Of a DNA stretch of 64,000 nucleotides, positions 44,305-55,596 are shown one piece after another. The stretch's first letter is position 1, and each line of letters begins with the position of its first letter. Both the position numbers and the translations under genes were made by a program. Under the pieces are notes generated by a model that saw only the letters and a list, made by a program, of their open reading frames with translations, was not told the origin of the DNA and ran no database searches. Source of the DNA: Cavia porcellus (taxonomy: Eukaryota > Chordata > Mammalia > Rodentia > Caviidae); contig NW_026947488.1 of assembly GCF_034190915.1 (NCBI RefSeq), positions 5,900,501-5,964,500 on the forward strand, read 5' to 3'.

Positions 44305-44775
44305 CATTAGTGACATTTAATATATTCACAGTCGTGGGCAACCAGCACCCGCCTGCTTCTCCCTCCCCCCACAGACCTCCTTTCCATTCCCAGTCATCCC
44401 TCTGGGTCTCTAAAGACCAGCAGTCCACCTCTGTCTAGGTGGCGTGGCTCTGCCCGAGCATTTCACAGAAGTCAAACCACAGACTGCTTGGCCTCTTGTC
44501 AACGCCTTAATATCGTTGTTTTGAGGTTTAACCGCACTGTGGCATCTTTACTTCAGTCCTTTTCGTGCCTGACTAATATTCCACCGTTTGCTCACTGGCC
44601 CATCCCTCTGTGATGGCCAGGCGAGTTGCTTTCACCTTTGACGCTTGTGAGTAGCGGCTGCCAGGAGTGTGGGTGTGTGAGGACTGGTGAGGGTGTTTTT
44701 AATTCTCCGGGTATACAGCTGGAGGTGGCATTGTGGGGTCACATAGCACTTCTGTTTAACAGCAGCTTGTCCTTT
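44305..44775 (-). mobile_element. Old L1 LINE 3' UTR fragment
   Basis: The plus-strand phrases gacatttaatatattcacag, tgactaatattccaccgttt and ctccgggtatacagctggag follow, in order, the complement of the 3' end of old mammalian L1 elements. It is non-coding and strongly diverged. Confidence 0.65.
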
Positions 44776-44776
44776 T

Positions 44777-44778
<2 letters not shown>

Positions 44779-44809
<31 letters not shown>

Positions 44810-44825
44810 GTAGTAAGTAGTAGTG
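44779..44825. repeat. (TAA)n / (TAG)n microsatellite
   Basis: About ten TAA units followed by TAG/TAAG variants. This length often makes a polymorphic locus. Confidence 0.95.
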
Positions 44826-45173
44826 TAAATAAAGTAAAAAAAAGGGAAACGAAGGCCCTCCGCAGTTCCCGCAGCTGGTGTCGGAGCGGTCATGGTCAGT
44901 CTCTACAGCGACCCTGGAAGGTGACCACGCTGGAGCAGCAGCGATCAGAGAAGGTGTGCTGAGTGCTCTGCTGGCCCTGCCACTCCAGGCTCCAAGTTCA
45001 GGGAGTTTGGGGCAGAGGCCGACATGCTGCTTCCCTGACACATCCCCAGGGTCGCCGGCCCGAGCAGCCCTGAGCACGCCCTGTCCCGCAGCCCATCAGC
45101 ACTGAGGGACCCGCTCAGAGCAGGCCAGCGGCGGCCGAGGGACACACAGCACTGGGCGGCGGCTCACAGGAGG

Positions 45174-45187
45174 GCGCCCCCTGGCGG
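45174..45187 (-). promoter_or_regulatory. CTCF-like motif (one mismatch)
   Basis: The minus strand reads ccgccagggggcgc, one mismatch (position 3) from CCASYAGRKGGCRS and with the strong core AGGGGGCGC. Confidence 0.55.
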
Positions 45188-45518
45188 GCCGGGCCGCGGG
45201 AACCGGCTTTCCGCACCCCGCTGGAGGGCGGGCCGCGGCTGCTCCCCGGCTGTGTCCACCCTGGTGTCCCCCTCTGGGCAGGGGTCCCTGGCACTGTTCC
45301 GGTGCACCGGGGCTCAGCTGCAGCCCACCCAGGAAAGACGAGGTGGGCGCGCGGAATGAGGGCGGCAGGAGGCACTCAGCCCCACGCGCGCCTCCTCCCT
45401 GCTCCTCGGGGCGCCCCGGCCCCCGCGGGGACGCGCCCAGGGGGTCCCACGCACTTTGGCGCGCTCGCAGCTCCAGAGTCACGCAGAGCGCGCTCCCAGC
45501 TCGGCCCGGACTCGGCTC

Positions 45519-45532
45519 CCGCCAGGTGGCGC
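45519..45532 (+). promoter_or_regulatory. CTCF-like motif (one mismatch)
   Basis: The plus strand reads ccgccaggtggcgc followed by tg, one mismatch from the consensus. It is only 16 bp from the next motif in the same direction. Confidence 0.55.
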
Positions 45533-45548
45533 TGCTGCGCCCCGGCGG

Positions 45549-45562
45549 CCACTAGAGGGCGC
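45549..45562 (+). promoter_or_regulatory. CTCF consensus match
   Basis: The plus strand reads ccactagagggcgc followed by t, which fits all 14 consensus positions. With the motif at 45519 it forms a tandem pair, facing away from the minus-strand motif at 45174. Confidence 0.6.
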
Positions 45563-46599
45563 TCCGAGACCACAAATCAACTCGGGGGGCCGGACAGCCG
45601 CTCAGGGGTGAATGAGAACCCCCACCAGCCCTGGTCCGGGTTCCCCACCCCGCCCAATTCCTTAATTTTTCTCCTCTTCCTTATGCCCGCAGGACTTTCC
45701 ACGCTTGTGTATTTTGTGCTGTCTTGATCTTTTCACAATTTAAAATAATTTTAAGAACATATAAGTTTATGTGGATCCCATGTTCTCATAAAATTCATAA
45801 TATAAAAACTTCGAAACTCTCCGCAGGCTTCGAGGGGCACCCACATCACGATCCCGCAGGTGCCAGCCTTAGAGGTAAACTGCATTTGGGGAAAACAACC
45901 CCAGGACTCCCCCACAAACTCTAATGAACATTTTAATTAGAGTCCCTGTCACCCAGCTAGGCCGGGTGCAGACGCAGCCAGAAACACAGAGCCAGCTACT
46001 TTCCGTCCTTTGCAGCTCGAGGATCCGCCCTTTTTTTTCTCTAGGGAAAGATAAACCGCACAGGCAGAGCAGGCCGAGACAAGGGGAGCACCGGGGGGGG
46101 GATTAGAGTTTTTGCTAAGCCACACTTCCAAAGACATGGGTGACTTACCCCGGCCTTCCGCGAGCTGCAGGAGATTCCACGTCTTGCACCTCTTGCGTGT
46201 GGTGTAAGAATTATATGTAAATACTTTTAAAATGTCTATGTCTGGTTTTGTCTGTGCTATCAAATATCACATGAGGTGCTTGCAATGACTGTGTGAGGTG
46301 TTTTATTATTCACAGTGCAGACAGAGGCAGGAGCCTGAGACCCAAAGCCCCCAGCCTGGAGGACAAAGGGACTCTGCTAGAAATGGCCACCTGCGGAGGT
46401 GGCTGTGTCCCGGGATGGGGACAGGGACCAGGGCCGGGCCAGAGTATGACGTGCAGGGGGGACGGGTTCTGGGGGCCCAGAGCTGCGGGGTTAGGCGGGC
46501 CAAGTGGAATCCAGACAGACGCTGACTCGTTTCCAAAGCCGTGTGTTTATTAGCACGCAGCAGGTGCATTCACTCTGTGGTAGGAATTCATCTTCGCTT

Positions 46600-46720
46600 T
46601 AGCTCACAGCTGTGGTAGCACAACCCTGCAGGATCGCCGTGAGTTTGAGGCCAGCCAGGGCTGCGTAGGAGACCCTGCCTCAGAAACAAAACACACAAAC
46701 AAACAAACCCCTGCGTCCCT
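46600..46720 (+). repeat. B1 SINE, worn
   Basis: The sequence gctcacagctgtggtagcac, then gtgagtttgaggccagccag and gagaccctgcctcagaaaca, followed by a CAAA-rich tail, is a B1 monomer lacking part of its middle. Confidence 0.8.
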
Positions 46721-46770
46721 CCTGGTCCTTTCTGTTCCTGTCCTGGGGCACCCTGAGCCCCTGAGCCCCT

Positions 46771-46848
46771 TTGGTACCGGGATCGAACTCACGACTGCCT
46801 GCTTGCAAGGCAGGCACTTACACCACTGAGCTAAATCCCCAGCCCCCA
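46771..46848 (-). repeat. ID SINE
   Basis: The plus strand reads ggtaccgggatcgaactcac, then gcctgcttgcaaggcaggca and gagctaaatccccagccc, a near-consensus ID element on the minus strand. No convincing target-site duplication was identified. Confidence 0.93.
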
Positions 46849-46859
46849 AACCTTGCAAT

Positions 46860-47490
46860 GTTTAAGCCTCTGCGCCTGGTTTCTTTCCCTTGGCTGTGGG
46901 CTCAAGGAAAGACCGAGCAGAAGGGGAAGACCCGAGTGGACAGAGGGCCCCTGGTCACACACCGCCGTGACCCTGGAATTTAGGCCATAGAACCAGGAGC
47001 TCTCACCACCGCCTGAGCCCAGAAGCTGAACTCAAGGCTGGCCGGGTGAAGGCTCCAGGAGAAACCTTCGGCCCCTTCCAGCTTGGGGTGCTCCCATGGC
47101 CCCCAGGTCACTGCTGCCTCTCTCTGGTCTCCGCCTCTGTGGTCAGGTGGCCCTGCTGGTCTGTTTCTCCATCTCCTCTCTTTGGAGGACCTGCTGCTTG
47201 CCTCGGGGCCCACCCAGTGCAGGGTGGTCTTATTGGAGGGCCTTCAGCTAAATCCCATCCACAAAGAACTTACCAAAGGAGTCACGGTTCAGGCTCTGAG
47301 TGCTCAGGGCTCCCTGGGCTCCCCAGCAGGGCTGGCTGGCTGTGCAGGTGTGGAGCCAGGGGAGGCTTCGGAAACAGGGCTTTGGACACACAGAGAAGGC
47401 ACCCAGGACCCAGGCAGAAGAAAGTCAGCAAAGAAGAGAGAGAAAGATGGGCTGGTGAGGGAGGAGGAGACCCCGAGAGCAGGCGTCTGT
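46860..47490. other. Intergenic GC-rich stretch
   Basis: Overlapping open frames of 149 and 185 codons lie here on the plus strand but have no recognised homology, no splice context and shifting composition. Nothing else was recognised. Confidence 0.45.
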
Positions 47491-47494
47491 GGCC

Positions 47495-47565
47495 CCTTTA
47501 CTCACAGGGATCGTCCTGCCTCAGCCTCTTGAGCACTGGGATGACAGGCCTGTACCGCGCCTGGT
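47495..47565 (-). repeat. B1 fragment
   Basis: The plus strand reads gatcgtcctgcctcagcctc then gcactgggatgacaggcctg, the complement of the 5' half of B1. Confidence 0.8.
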
Positions 47566-47604
47566 TCTCAGCTACCTTTAAGTGTGCAGCCCACCGGCAC
47601 TAGG

Positions 47605-47815
47605 TGCATTCGTGTGGTGGTGCTGTCACACCTGGAACCCCAGCACTCCAGGAGGCTGAGTCAGGAGGATACTGAGTTCAAGACCAGCCCAAGGTACTTA
47701 GCAGTAACTTATTCGGTTAAAGCCCTGTCTAAATTAAAAATACAAAGAACAAGAAAAGAAAGAGGCCTGGGGATATAACTCAGTGCAAAGACCCTGAATT
47801 TGACCCCCAGTATGG
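47605..47815 (+). repeat. B1-dID dimeric SINE
   Basis: The B1 part (gtgtggtggtgctgtcacac, then ccaggaggctgagtcaggag) is joined by an A-rich linker to an ID-like part (cctggggatataactcagtg, then tttgacccccagtatgg). Confidence 0.88.
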
Positions 47816-47829
47816 ACATAGTGCAGTGG

Positions 47830-49015
47830 ACATAACAACTAAGGAGCCAGGAGACAAGGAAGCCGAGATTTTAAAAAATTACACTTTTAAGAAAAACTGC
47901 AACTCCGGGACACGAGTCTGATTTATTTTCTTCTTCTTCCCCCAAAGCATAAACCTGGGCAGCTCGCTGTCCCCTAGGCTCGCTCTGCCCATCACCCTCT
48001 CTGGCCTCGGCTGGAGCATCCTTCCAGGGTCCCCCGTGTGAGTGGACCATCGTGTGGGGTGGCCATCCTCTCCTGCCCACTGGACAAGCCCGAGACTGCA
48101 GATCACCGAGTCCCACAGATTTCCACCTCCCCGAACACCCAGAAGACCCCCAGCTCCCCCGCCACAGGGCACTGTGCCCCTGCTGGGAAACGCTTCTCCC
48201 TCGCTCTGGCTGTGAGTCCTGAAAATTCCGTTTTGTAACAGAAGTCAGCAAACCTACCAGCTTATTTGAAACGTGGTGACATGGTTCAAGTCCTCTTTCA
48301 GCCTGGGGGCTTCGGACCCAGTTCAGGGGCAGAACCTCATGCAAAGGTAAGCCAGGCACAAACAAGAGAAGAAACAAAGCCCGGACGTCCCACGTGGTCC
48401 CCTGCCCCTCCCGGGCCCCACCATTCTGCTCCAGGTCTCCACGCACTGGATGGTTTTAGGGACCTCGTGTGAGTGCCCCCCCTCACCCCTTTCTCCCTTA
48501 GTAAAATCCCAGCTTCGGGAGGTGCAGCCCACTCACCGCACAATTCACGCATCGAATGTGCGGATCCCAGAGCTCCTCGTGGGCTGCACATCTACCACTC
48601 CACGTAGTCCCCAAATGCTGGTGTCGCCCTCCAGAGAGCCCTCAGCTCCCCAACCTGTCACTCCCCACCCGCGCGCCCCTGGAGACCGCTGCCGGCCCCT
48701 GGGTAGGATTCTGTGGCTGTGGACCTACCTGTGATGGATATTGTATATAAAGGGAATTAAGCTGTGTTCTTTCCCTCAGCAGAAAGTTTTCAAGGTTATC
48801 GGAACTGGAGCGCAGGCCAGTGCTCCCTTCTGTAGGTGGCTGAATCCTCCCAATTCTGTTGACCTGCTTGGCCCCAGGGTGGGGGCAGTGGATGGGTTCT
48901 TTACAGAGTTTAAGCTCCTTCGGGGAGGAGTGCAGTTGCTGGCCCAGGTGTAACTCCCGGGCAGCTGTACTTGGGGGTTCCGATTTTCTGTGTCCTTCCT
49001 GACACTTGTTGCAGG
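47830..49015. other. Intergenic DNA, nothing recognised
   Basis: A minus-strand frame of 191 codons (47871-48446) is open but has no recognised domain and no resemblance to C20orf85 or another local gene. No repeat was named with confidence. Confidence 0.45.
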
Positions 49016-49019
49016 CTAT

Positions 49020-49140
49020 CTCTTAATTTTTTGAGTCAGGGTCTCCATATGTAGCTCCGTGTGGCACTGAACTCATGCTGATCCTCCTGCCTCAGCCTCC
49101 CGAGTGCTGGGAGGACAGGCGTGCACCCCCATGGCTGGCT
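49020..49140 (-). repeat. B1 SINE
   Basis: The plus strand reads gagtcagggtctccatatgt, then tcctcctgcctcagcctccc and ggacaggcgtgcacccccat, a full complement of B1. Confidence 0.9.
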
Positions 49141-49171
49141 GTGGGCCGGCAGAGTGAGACCTACCTTAAGG

Positions 49172-49185
49172 GCGCCATCTGGTGA
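49172..49185 (-). promoter_or_regulatory. CTCF-like motif (one mismatch)
   Basis: The minus strand reads tcaccagatggcgc, one mismatch (position 1) from CCASYAGRKGGCRS. It lies 3.6 kb from the tandem pair and faces it. Confidence 0.5.
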
Positions 49186-51605
49186 TGTTTAGTAACTTGC
49201 AGACTTGTGCAGGCCTCACTACGAGCCGCTGTGACACAGGGTTCTGAGTCCAGCGTGGCCGGCCGAGTCGTCCTTTTCCTCTGAGACTCGTCCCAGGCCG
49301 AGAGCCCACCGAGCCGCTGGGGGTGGCTTGGCCTCCACGCAGCCCCCACCCTGGGCACGGCCCCCTGGGATGTGTGGGCGCCCTGGGTCCCTGCCGCCTG
49401 CAGCCCGGTGCATCCAGGCGGCTGCTAAGCTGCACGCTGCTCGCTTGGGCACCAGGGGCCCCAGCGTGTGGCCCTGGGACAGCCGGATGGCCCTGTTCAA
49501 GTTACAAAATTAAAGCATACAAAGTGGACATTCAAACAGTGAGCCTGCAAACAGTTGTGTTCAATGATATATGGTCATCGATCTTACACACCTAAACACA
49601 CTTGCAGTTGTATCCTTTAGGGCACTTTTTTTCCTCTCTTTTTTATGATAACATTTACACATTTGGGGTTTTATTACTCCCACAGTTCTTATTGCCTTTT
49701 TTTTTTGGAAGAGAATAAAACCAAATGTGACAAAACAAAGGAGTCAGTCAAAACAAAGGATGGACCTAATACATGATATAAAAACAGAATACAAGGTAAT
49801 CAGCAATGGTTACCATAATGCCTCTTGCTACCTTAAAAAGAATTGCCTGTATCATTAGGTATAATAAAATTGAACAAAACAGTACAGAGCAAGACCAATA
49901 AAACCTAAACATTGGAGACCTTACAGGACTTCAAAAGAAGATAATAGTCACACCAGAATGGGCATCATAGTGAATCTGATTGCCATCAAAGTAGTTGCCT
50001 ATACTCTCAAACGATACTATTAAACAGAACAGAACAGAGTAAAATCAGTCAAAACAAGATGGTGAGAGCAATACAGGCCTTCAAATCAAGTTAATAGGAA
50101 ATAAAAAAAGGTACTAAAATATCTTCTGTTAATTATTTTAAAATTTTTCCTTAATTAAAAAAATAATAAATAAATGTTTTAAAAGGGGTAGATTGAGATA
50201 AAAGAGGACATAACAACATAACAATACAGGTCAGAACAGAACAATTTAAGCAACATAGTGTTTCACCACAAGATAACCTGACTTAACAGTAGTTACCATA
50301 GTGTCTCTTTCCTTGAAATATTTGAGTATAACTTTGTATACTATAGCATCAAACATATCAAGACAGCGTGAAACCATTCAAGAGGATGGAAGTATTACAG
50401 GGTATTTAGAACCAGCTAACGGAAAATGAACAATGGTTTCTATGTTATCTCTTTGCCTATAAAAATTTTGTTTATACTATCATATATAATAAAATCCAAT
50501 AAGATACAACATGATAAAACCAATGGAGACAGAAGAACAACAGTTTGGTCGGACTTCAAAACAAGATGATATTAAATCAGCACTAGCTATTATGGTGTCT
50601 TGTTTTCTTCAAAATAGCTGTTCATATCATCGCAGACAATGATATCAAACAGCCCAGAATAAAACCATTCCAATTAATGAGTGAAAACTTTATAAGGCTT
50701 CAAAGCCACATAATGGAGAATCATGATTAACACATACTTTTATGTATTTGTATCATTTCTTACACTAGGGAAACTATTCGGTATTCATACATATGAGTTT
50801 GATTTATTTCACTTATGAGTATGGTCTCAAGCTGCACCCATTTATTTATAAATATCTCAGTGTGATCCTTCTTTATAGCTAAGTAGTACTCCATTGTATA
50901 AAAATACCACAACTTTTATTATCCATTCCTCAGAGGATGGACACTTAGGTTGTTTCCAAGATTTGGCTATTACAAATTGTGCTGCTATAAACATGGGTGC
51001 ATACATATCACTGTGGTATGATGCTTTCAGTTCTTCTGGGAATATGCCTAGAAGTGGAACAGCTGGAATAAATGGGACTTCCAATCCCAGCGTTTTGAGA
51101 AATCTCCAGACTGACCTCCACAGTGGTTGCACCAGTCTACACTCCCACCAACAGTGCAGGAGAGTGCCTTTTTCCCCACAGCCTCTCCAGCATTTGTTGT
51201 TGATTGGTTTTGTTGATTCTGGCCATTCTTTCAGTAGTGAGATAGAATCTCAGTGTGGCTTTAATTTGCATTTCTCTAATGACTAATGATGATGATCATT
51301 TTTTCATGTATTTGCCATTTGCATTTCTTCATCTGAGAAGTGTGTATTCATCTCAGATGCACATTTTTGGATTGGATCTTTGAATTTTGGGGGTCTGATT
51401 TTTAAAAATTCTTTATATGTTTCAGAAAGAAGTCCTTTGTCTGAGGGACAGTTCACTAAGATTTTTTCCCAGTTTGTGGGTTTTCTTTTCACTATGCTGG
51501 AGATTTCTTTTGACATGCAGAAACTTTTTAAAAAGAGGTGATCGCAGTTACTGATTCTGGGAAGTATTTCCCGTGTGGTTTGACTCCTGTTCATGAATTC
51601 TCTTT

Positions 51606-52139
51606 CTACCCTATATCGTCAGGTTTTTTACCCAATTTGTCATCCAATAGATTTAGTGTTTTTGTTTTAATATAAAGATCTTTGATCCATTTAGATTTTA
51701 ATTTAGTACATGGTGATAGGCATGGGTCTAGTTTTAGTTTTTGGCATATGGAGAGCCAGTTTTTCCAACACCGTTTATTAAAGAGACTGTCATTCTTCCA
51801 GTGAACCTGTTTGGCCCCTTTAGCAAAGATAAGGTGGTTGAGTGTGTTTGTAGTTGTGGTTGTATCTTCTAATCGATTCCACTGATCTTCGGCTCTGTTT
51901 AGATTCCAGTACCATGTTGATTTTACTACTGTTGCTTTGTAGTATAACTCCAAGTCAGGGATTGTGATGCCTCCTGCTTTGCCTTTGCTGCTTAGAACTG
52001 TCCTTGCTATTCTAGGTCTCTTCTCACTCCAGATGAATTTTAGGAAGGATTTCTCGAGATCTGTGAGGTATGCTGATGGTATTTTTATTGGGATTGCATT
52101 GAATCTGTATAACAGTTTTGGGAGAATGGCCATTTTCAC
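51606..52139 (-). pseudogene. L1 ORF2 C-terminal fragment
   Basis: About 177 codons are open, including [16 protein letters not shown] and [12 protein letters not shown], the L1 ORF2 region downstream of the reverse transcriptase. A frame break separates it from the polymerase fragment at 52154. It is a dead remnant. Confidence 0.88.
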
Positions 52140-52153
52140 AAAATTTATTCTTC

Positions 52154-52690
52154 CTATCCATGAGCAAGGGGTGTCTTTCCATTTTCTGAGATCCTCTTCG
52201 ATTTCCTTTTCAGTGTATTATAATTTTTCCTGTATAGGTCTTTCACTTCTTTCATGAGAGTAATTCCTAAATACTTAATTTTTTTGGTTGCTAGTGTGAA
52301 GGGTGTGGCTTCTCTTATTTCTCTGTCTGTGATTTTGTTGTTAGTGTACATAAATGCTATTGATTTTTGAGTATTGATGTTGTATCCAGCTACATTACTA
52401 AATTTATTTATTATGTCTAGGAGTGTTTCAGTGAAGTTTTGGGCATATTCTATGTAGAGTATCATGTCATCTGCAAATAATGATAATTTAACTTCCTCTT
52501 TTCCTATCTTTACCCCTTTTATTTCTCTCTCTTGTCTAATTGCTCTGGCTAGTATTTCCAGTACTACATTAAATAGGAGCAGTGATAAGGGACATCCTTG
52601 TCTTGTACCTGATTTTAAAGTAAAGGCCTTCAGTTTTTGGCCATTTAGTATGATGCTGGCTGTTGGTTTGTCATAGATGGCCTGTATCAT
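52154..52690 (-). pseudogene. L1 ORF2 reverse-transcriptase fragment with FADD motif
   Basis: About 178 codons are open, with [14 protein letters not shown] and [13 protein letters not shown], the palm motifs of the L1 reverse transcriptase. The two catalytic Asp codons lie at about 52466-52471. A third RT piece ([20 protein letters not shown]) lies at about 52919-53110 in a broken frame. The L1 enzyme normally copies L1 RNA at nicked target DNA; this copy cannot make a full enzyme. Confidence 0.93.
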
Positions 52691-53263
52691 ATTGAGGTAA
52701 AGACCATCTATTCCAATTTTCTGTTAAGGTTCTTATCATGAATGAGTGTTGGACCTTATCAAAAGCTTTTTCTGCATCTATAGGAATGATCATGTGATTC
52801 TTAATTTTGGCTTTATTGATATGGTGGGTTCCTTTATTGACTTACATATGTTGAGCCATCCCTGCATGCCTGGGATGAATCCCACTTGGTCATGGTGTAT
52901 AATCTTCTTGATGATTTGTTACATCCTATTTGCAAATATTTTATTGAGGATTTTTGCATCTGTGTTCATTAGGGAGATTGGTCTATAGTTCTCTTTTTTA
53001 GTTGGGTCTTTCTCAGGTTTGGGTACTAGAGTAATCTTTGCTTCCAGGAATGACTTGGGAAGGATTGCTTCCCTTTCAATTTCATTGAAGAGTTTGAGGA
53101 GTGTCGGCATTAGGTCCTCTTTGTATTTCTTGTAGAATTCTGCAGTGAATCCATCTGGGCCTGGGCTCTTCTTTGCAGGTAATGACTTAATTACATTTTC
53201 GATTTCATGAATAGAAATTGGGTTATTCAGCAGTTTTACATCTTCTTGACCTAGCTTTGGTAC

Positions 53264-54043
53264 TGTTATGGTTGAGAACTGGTGGTCAACTTAACGCCAG
53301 CTGGATTACATCAGCATGCATTGAGCGAAGACGCTCCACTTGAGGAAGGTTGCCAGGATAAATAAGTGGAGAAGAAGGGAGGTGTTGAGGGTTGAGGCGT
53401 TAAGGAGGCATTGTGGGTTCTCCTACGAGTTACTGTCTGAGTTGTTGGTTCTCCTGGAGAAGCTTTGGTCTTCACAGCGAGCATTGCTTCCTGGCTCCGG
53501 AGGGAAAGACATGTGCTGCTTGGTCTCCAGAATGAACTTGTCATGCTGCTTCCTCGCACGTACCCAACTGTGGCTGTTGTCAGAGGAGCTCGGGGCCTCC
53601 ATGTCGCTGACGATGGCTGTGGTGCCTTTCAGGACAGCCCTGGTCTTTGTTGTGAGTATACCTTTTTGGCTCCAGTATAGAACCCTCATCCCACTACCAC
53701 AGCTCCTTCATCCTGCTGGCACAGACTTTCTGGCTTCCACCGCTGACCCTTGGGTCTTCCCAGCACGGATCTGTAAAAGAGACTGGCGTGAGTCCTTCTT
53801 GTGGGCTCTGGACCTCCAGTTGGACTCGTGGGAGGCATTGTCCTGAGCTCTGGGCTTTTATCTGGACTTATGTGGGACACTGCTGTGGGATTTAGGCTCT
53901 TGACTAAATAATCTACGTCTTTGGTGTTGCAGATAAATTTCCTGCATTTTCTTGTGTTAACTCCTGGTGACCATTATAAAAATGTTATAAACTCCATGTC
54001 CTGATCTGAATTGTTCTCTGTGTACAACCCCCTGAGTACAACA
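53264..54043. mobile_element. Solo LTR (ERVL/MaLR-like) inserted in L1 ORF2
   Basis: The 780-bp block starts TGTTATGG and ends ACAACA, the TG...CA ends of an LTR. It is flanked by a 5-bp duplication, ggtac, at 53259-53263 and 54044-54048. Removing it restores the L1 sequence ctagctttggtacttcatat, which is continuous in the family. No retroviral gene remains. Orientation was not determined. A 5-bp duplication fits class III (ERVL/MaLR) elements; the subfamily is not named. Confidence 0.88.
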
Positions 54044-54477
54044 GGTACTTCATATGTTTCTAGGAAATCTGTCTATTTCTTCTGTGTTATCAAACCTTTG
54101 AGAGTAGAGGTTTTCAAAATAGATGTTGATGATCTTCTGTATTTCTATAGAGTCTGTAGTGATTTTGCCTTTTTCATTTCTTATTGCATGAATTTGAGCT
54201 TTTTCTTCCCTTTTTAGAAATAAGGTTGGCTAGGGGCTTATCAATTATATTTAGAACGAGCTCTTTGATTCATTGATTCTTTGGATTGTTTTCTTAGTCT
54301 CTATTGCACTGATTTCTGCTCTGATTTTTATAATTTCCTCCCTTCTTTTGGCTTTGGGCTTGACTTGCTCTTCTTTTTCTAGATGTTTGAGGTGTAGTAT
54401 CAGGTTATTTATTTATACTTGTTCTGTTTTCCTGATGTGGGAACTCAGTGCAATAAATTTTCCTCTGAGGACAACTT

Positions 54478-55079
54478 TCATTGCATCCCACAGATTCTGG
54501 TAAGTTGTATTTCATTTGCTTGTAGGTATTGTTTAATTTCTTCTTTAATTTCCTCTGTGACCCATTGATTGCTCAAGAGTGTGTTATTTGGTTCCCATGT
54601 GTTTGTGGGAATTTTGCAGTATCTTTTATCATTAATTTCTAATTTCATAGTGCTATGATCTGATAACATGCAAGGGATGATTACAACTCTTTTGCATTTA
54701 TTTATGTTCTGTGAGTTAATATATGGTCTATTTTAGAGAATGTCCCACATACTGCTGAGAAGAACGTGTATTCTGATGTTGTCGGATGGAACACTCTGTA
54801 TATGTCTATCAAGTCCATTTGTTCACAGGTGTGATTCAGTTCTGTTATTTCTTTGTTGATTTTCTGTCTGGTTGATCTGTCCCTTGGTGTCAATGGTGTG
54901 TTAAGGTCTCCTGTTATAATTGTGTTACTGATAATTTGATTTTTCATTTCTGTTAATACTTGTTTTATATAACTCAGTGCTCTGGAATTTAGTGCATATG
55001 TATTTAAGATAGTTATCTCTTCCTCTTGAAGTTTTCCCCTAACCAGTATGTAGTGACCTTCTTTATCTCTTCTGATCAA
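54478..55079 (-). pseudogene. L1 ORF2 endonuclease fragment
   Basis: The open stretches at 54702-55079 and 54478-54669 read ITGDLNTPLTPRDRSTRQK, KIDHILTHRT and then LSDHSTMKLEI. These carry the GDLN, DHI and SDH signatures of the L1 apurinic-like endonuclease. A frame break separates the two parts. Confidence 0.92.
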
Positions 55080-55499
55080 ATTGGTTTAAAGTTCACATTG
55101 TCTGCAAACAGAATGGCTACTCCTGCTTTTGGGTTCCTATTGCATTAAGTATTGTTTTCCAGCCTTTGACTTTCAGTCTGTGGGTATCCTTTTCGGTTTC
55201 TTGTAGACAGCATGTGGTTGGATGTTGTTTCTTGATCCATTCTGTCTGTTTCTTTTAATTGGTGCATTGAGACCATTTACATTAATGGTTATAACTGTTA
55301 TACGTTGTTTTATTGTTGACACGTTATCTTTCTGCTGTTGCATCTTTATCTTTCTGTTCTGTTTGTCTGCTTTGCTTAGTGGTTTTTCCTAAGTGTATCT
55401 AAACTATCTTTCAATATTCTTTGCAGGGTTTGCTTGGTGATCATGAAGTTCTTCAGCTGTTCTTTGTTATGGAAGTATCTTATTTCTCCATTGATTTTG

Positions 55500-55596
55500 T
55501 CTTTTTCCTTTTTATCGGTACCGGGGATCGAACTCACGACTGCCTGCTTGCAAGGCAGGTACTTATGCCGCTGAGCTAAATCCTCAGCCCCTTCTT
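55500..55596 (-). repeat. ID SINE inserted in L1, with target-site duplication
   Basis: The body ggtaccggggatcgaactca through gctgagctaaatcctcagcc is flanked by the 11-bp repeat cattgattttg at 55489-55499 and 55597-55607. It lies in the same orientation as its host L1. Confidence 0.95.

Larger units (their letters stand above)
45110..45600. other. Orphan CpG island
   Basis: Dense CpGs extend from about 45.11 to 45.60 kb, nearly 5 kb past ANKRD60, with no recognised exon on either strand. Open frames of 128-141 codons cross it but show only Ala/Pro/Arg/Gly-rich composition. It carries three CTCF-like motifs. It may be an insulator, an enhancer or the promoter of an unannotated RNA. Confidence 0.6.

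Noticed and set aside
47871..48446. 191-codon minus-strand frame considered as C20orf85
   Set aside because: No resemblance to C20orf85, which is the next gene in human but much farther from ANKRD60; no other family fits.
52154..52690. Reverse-transcriptase frame considered as a retron or other defence system
   Set aside because: The motifs, flanking endonuclease and 3' UTR are those of L1 ORF2; nothing suggests a bacterial-type system.
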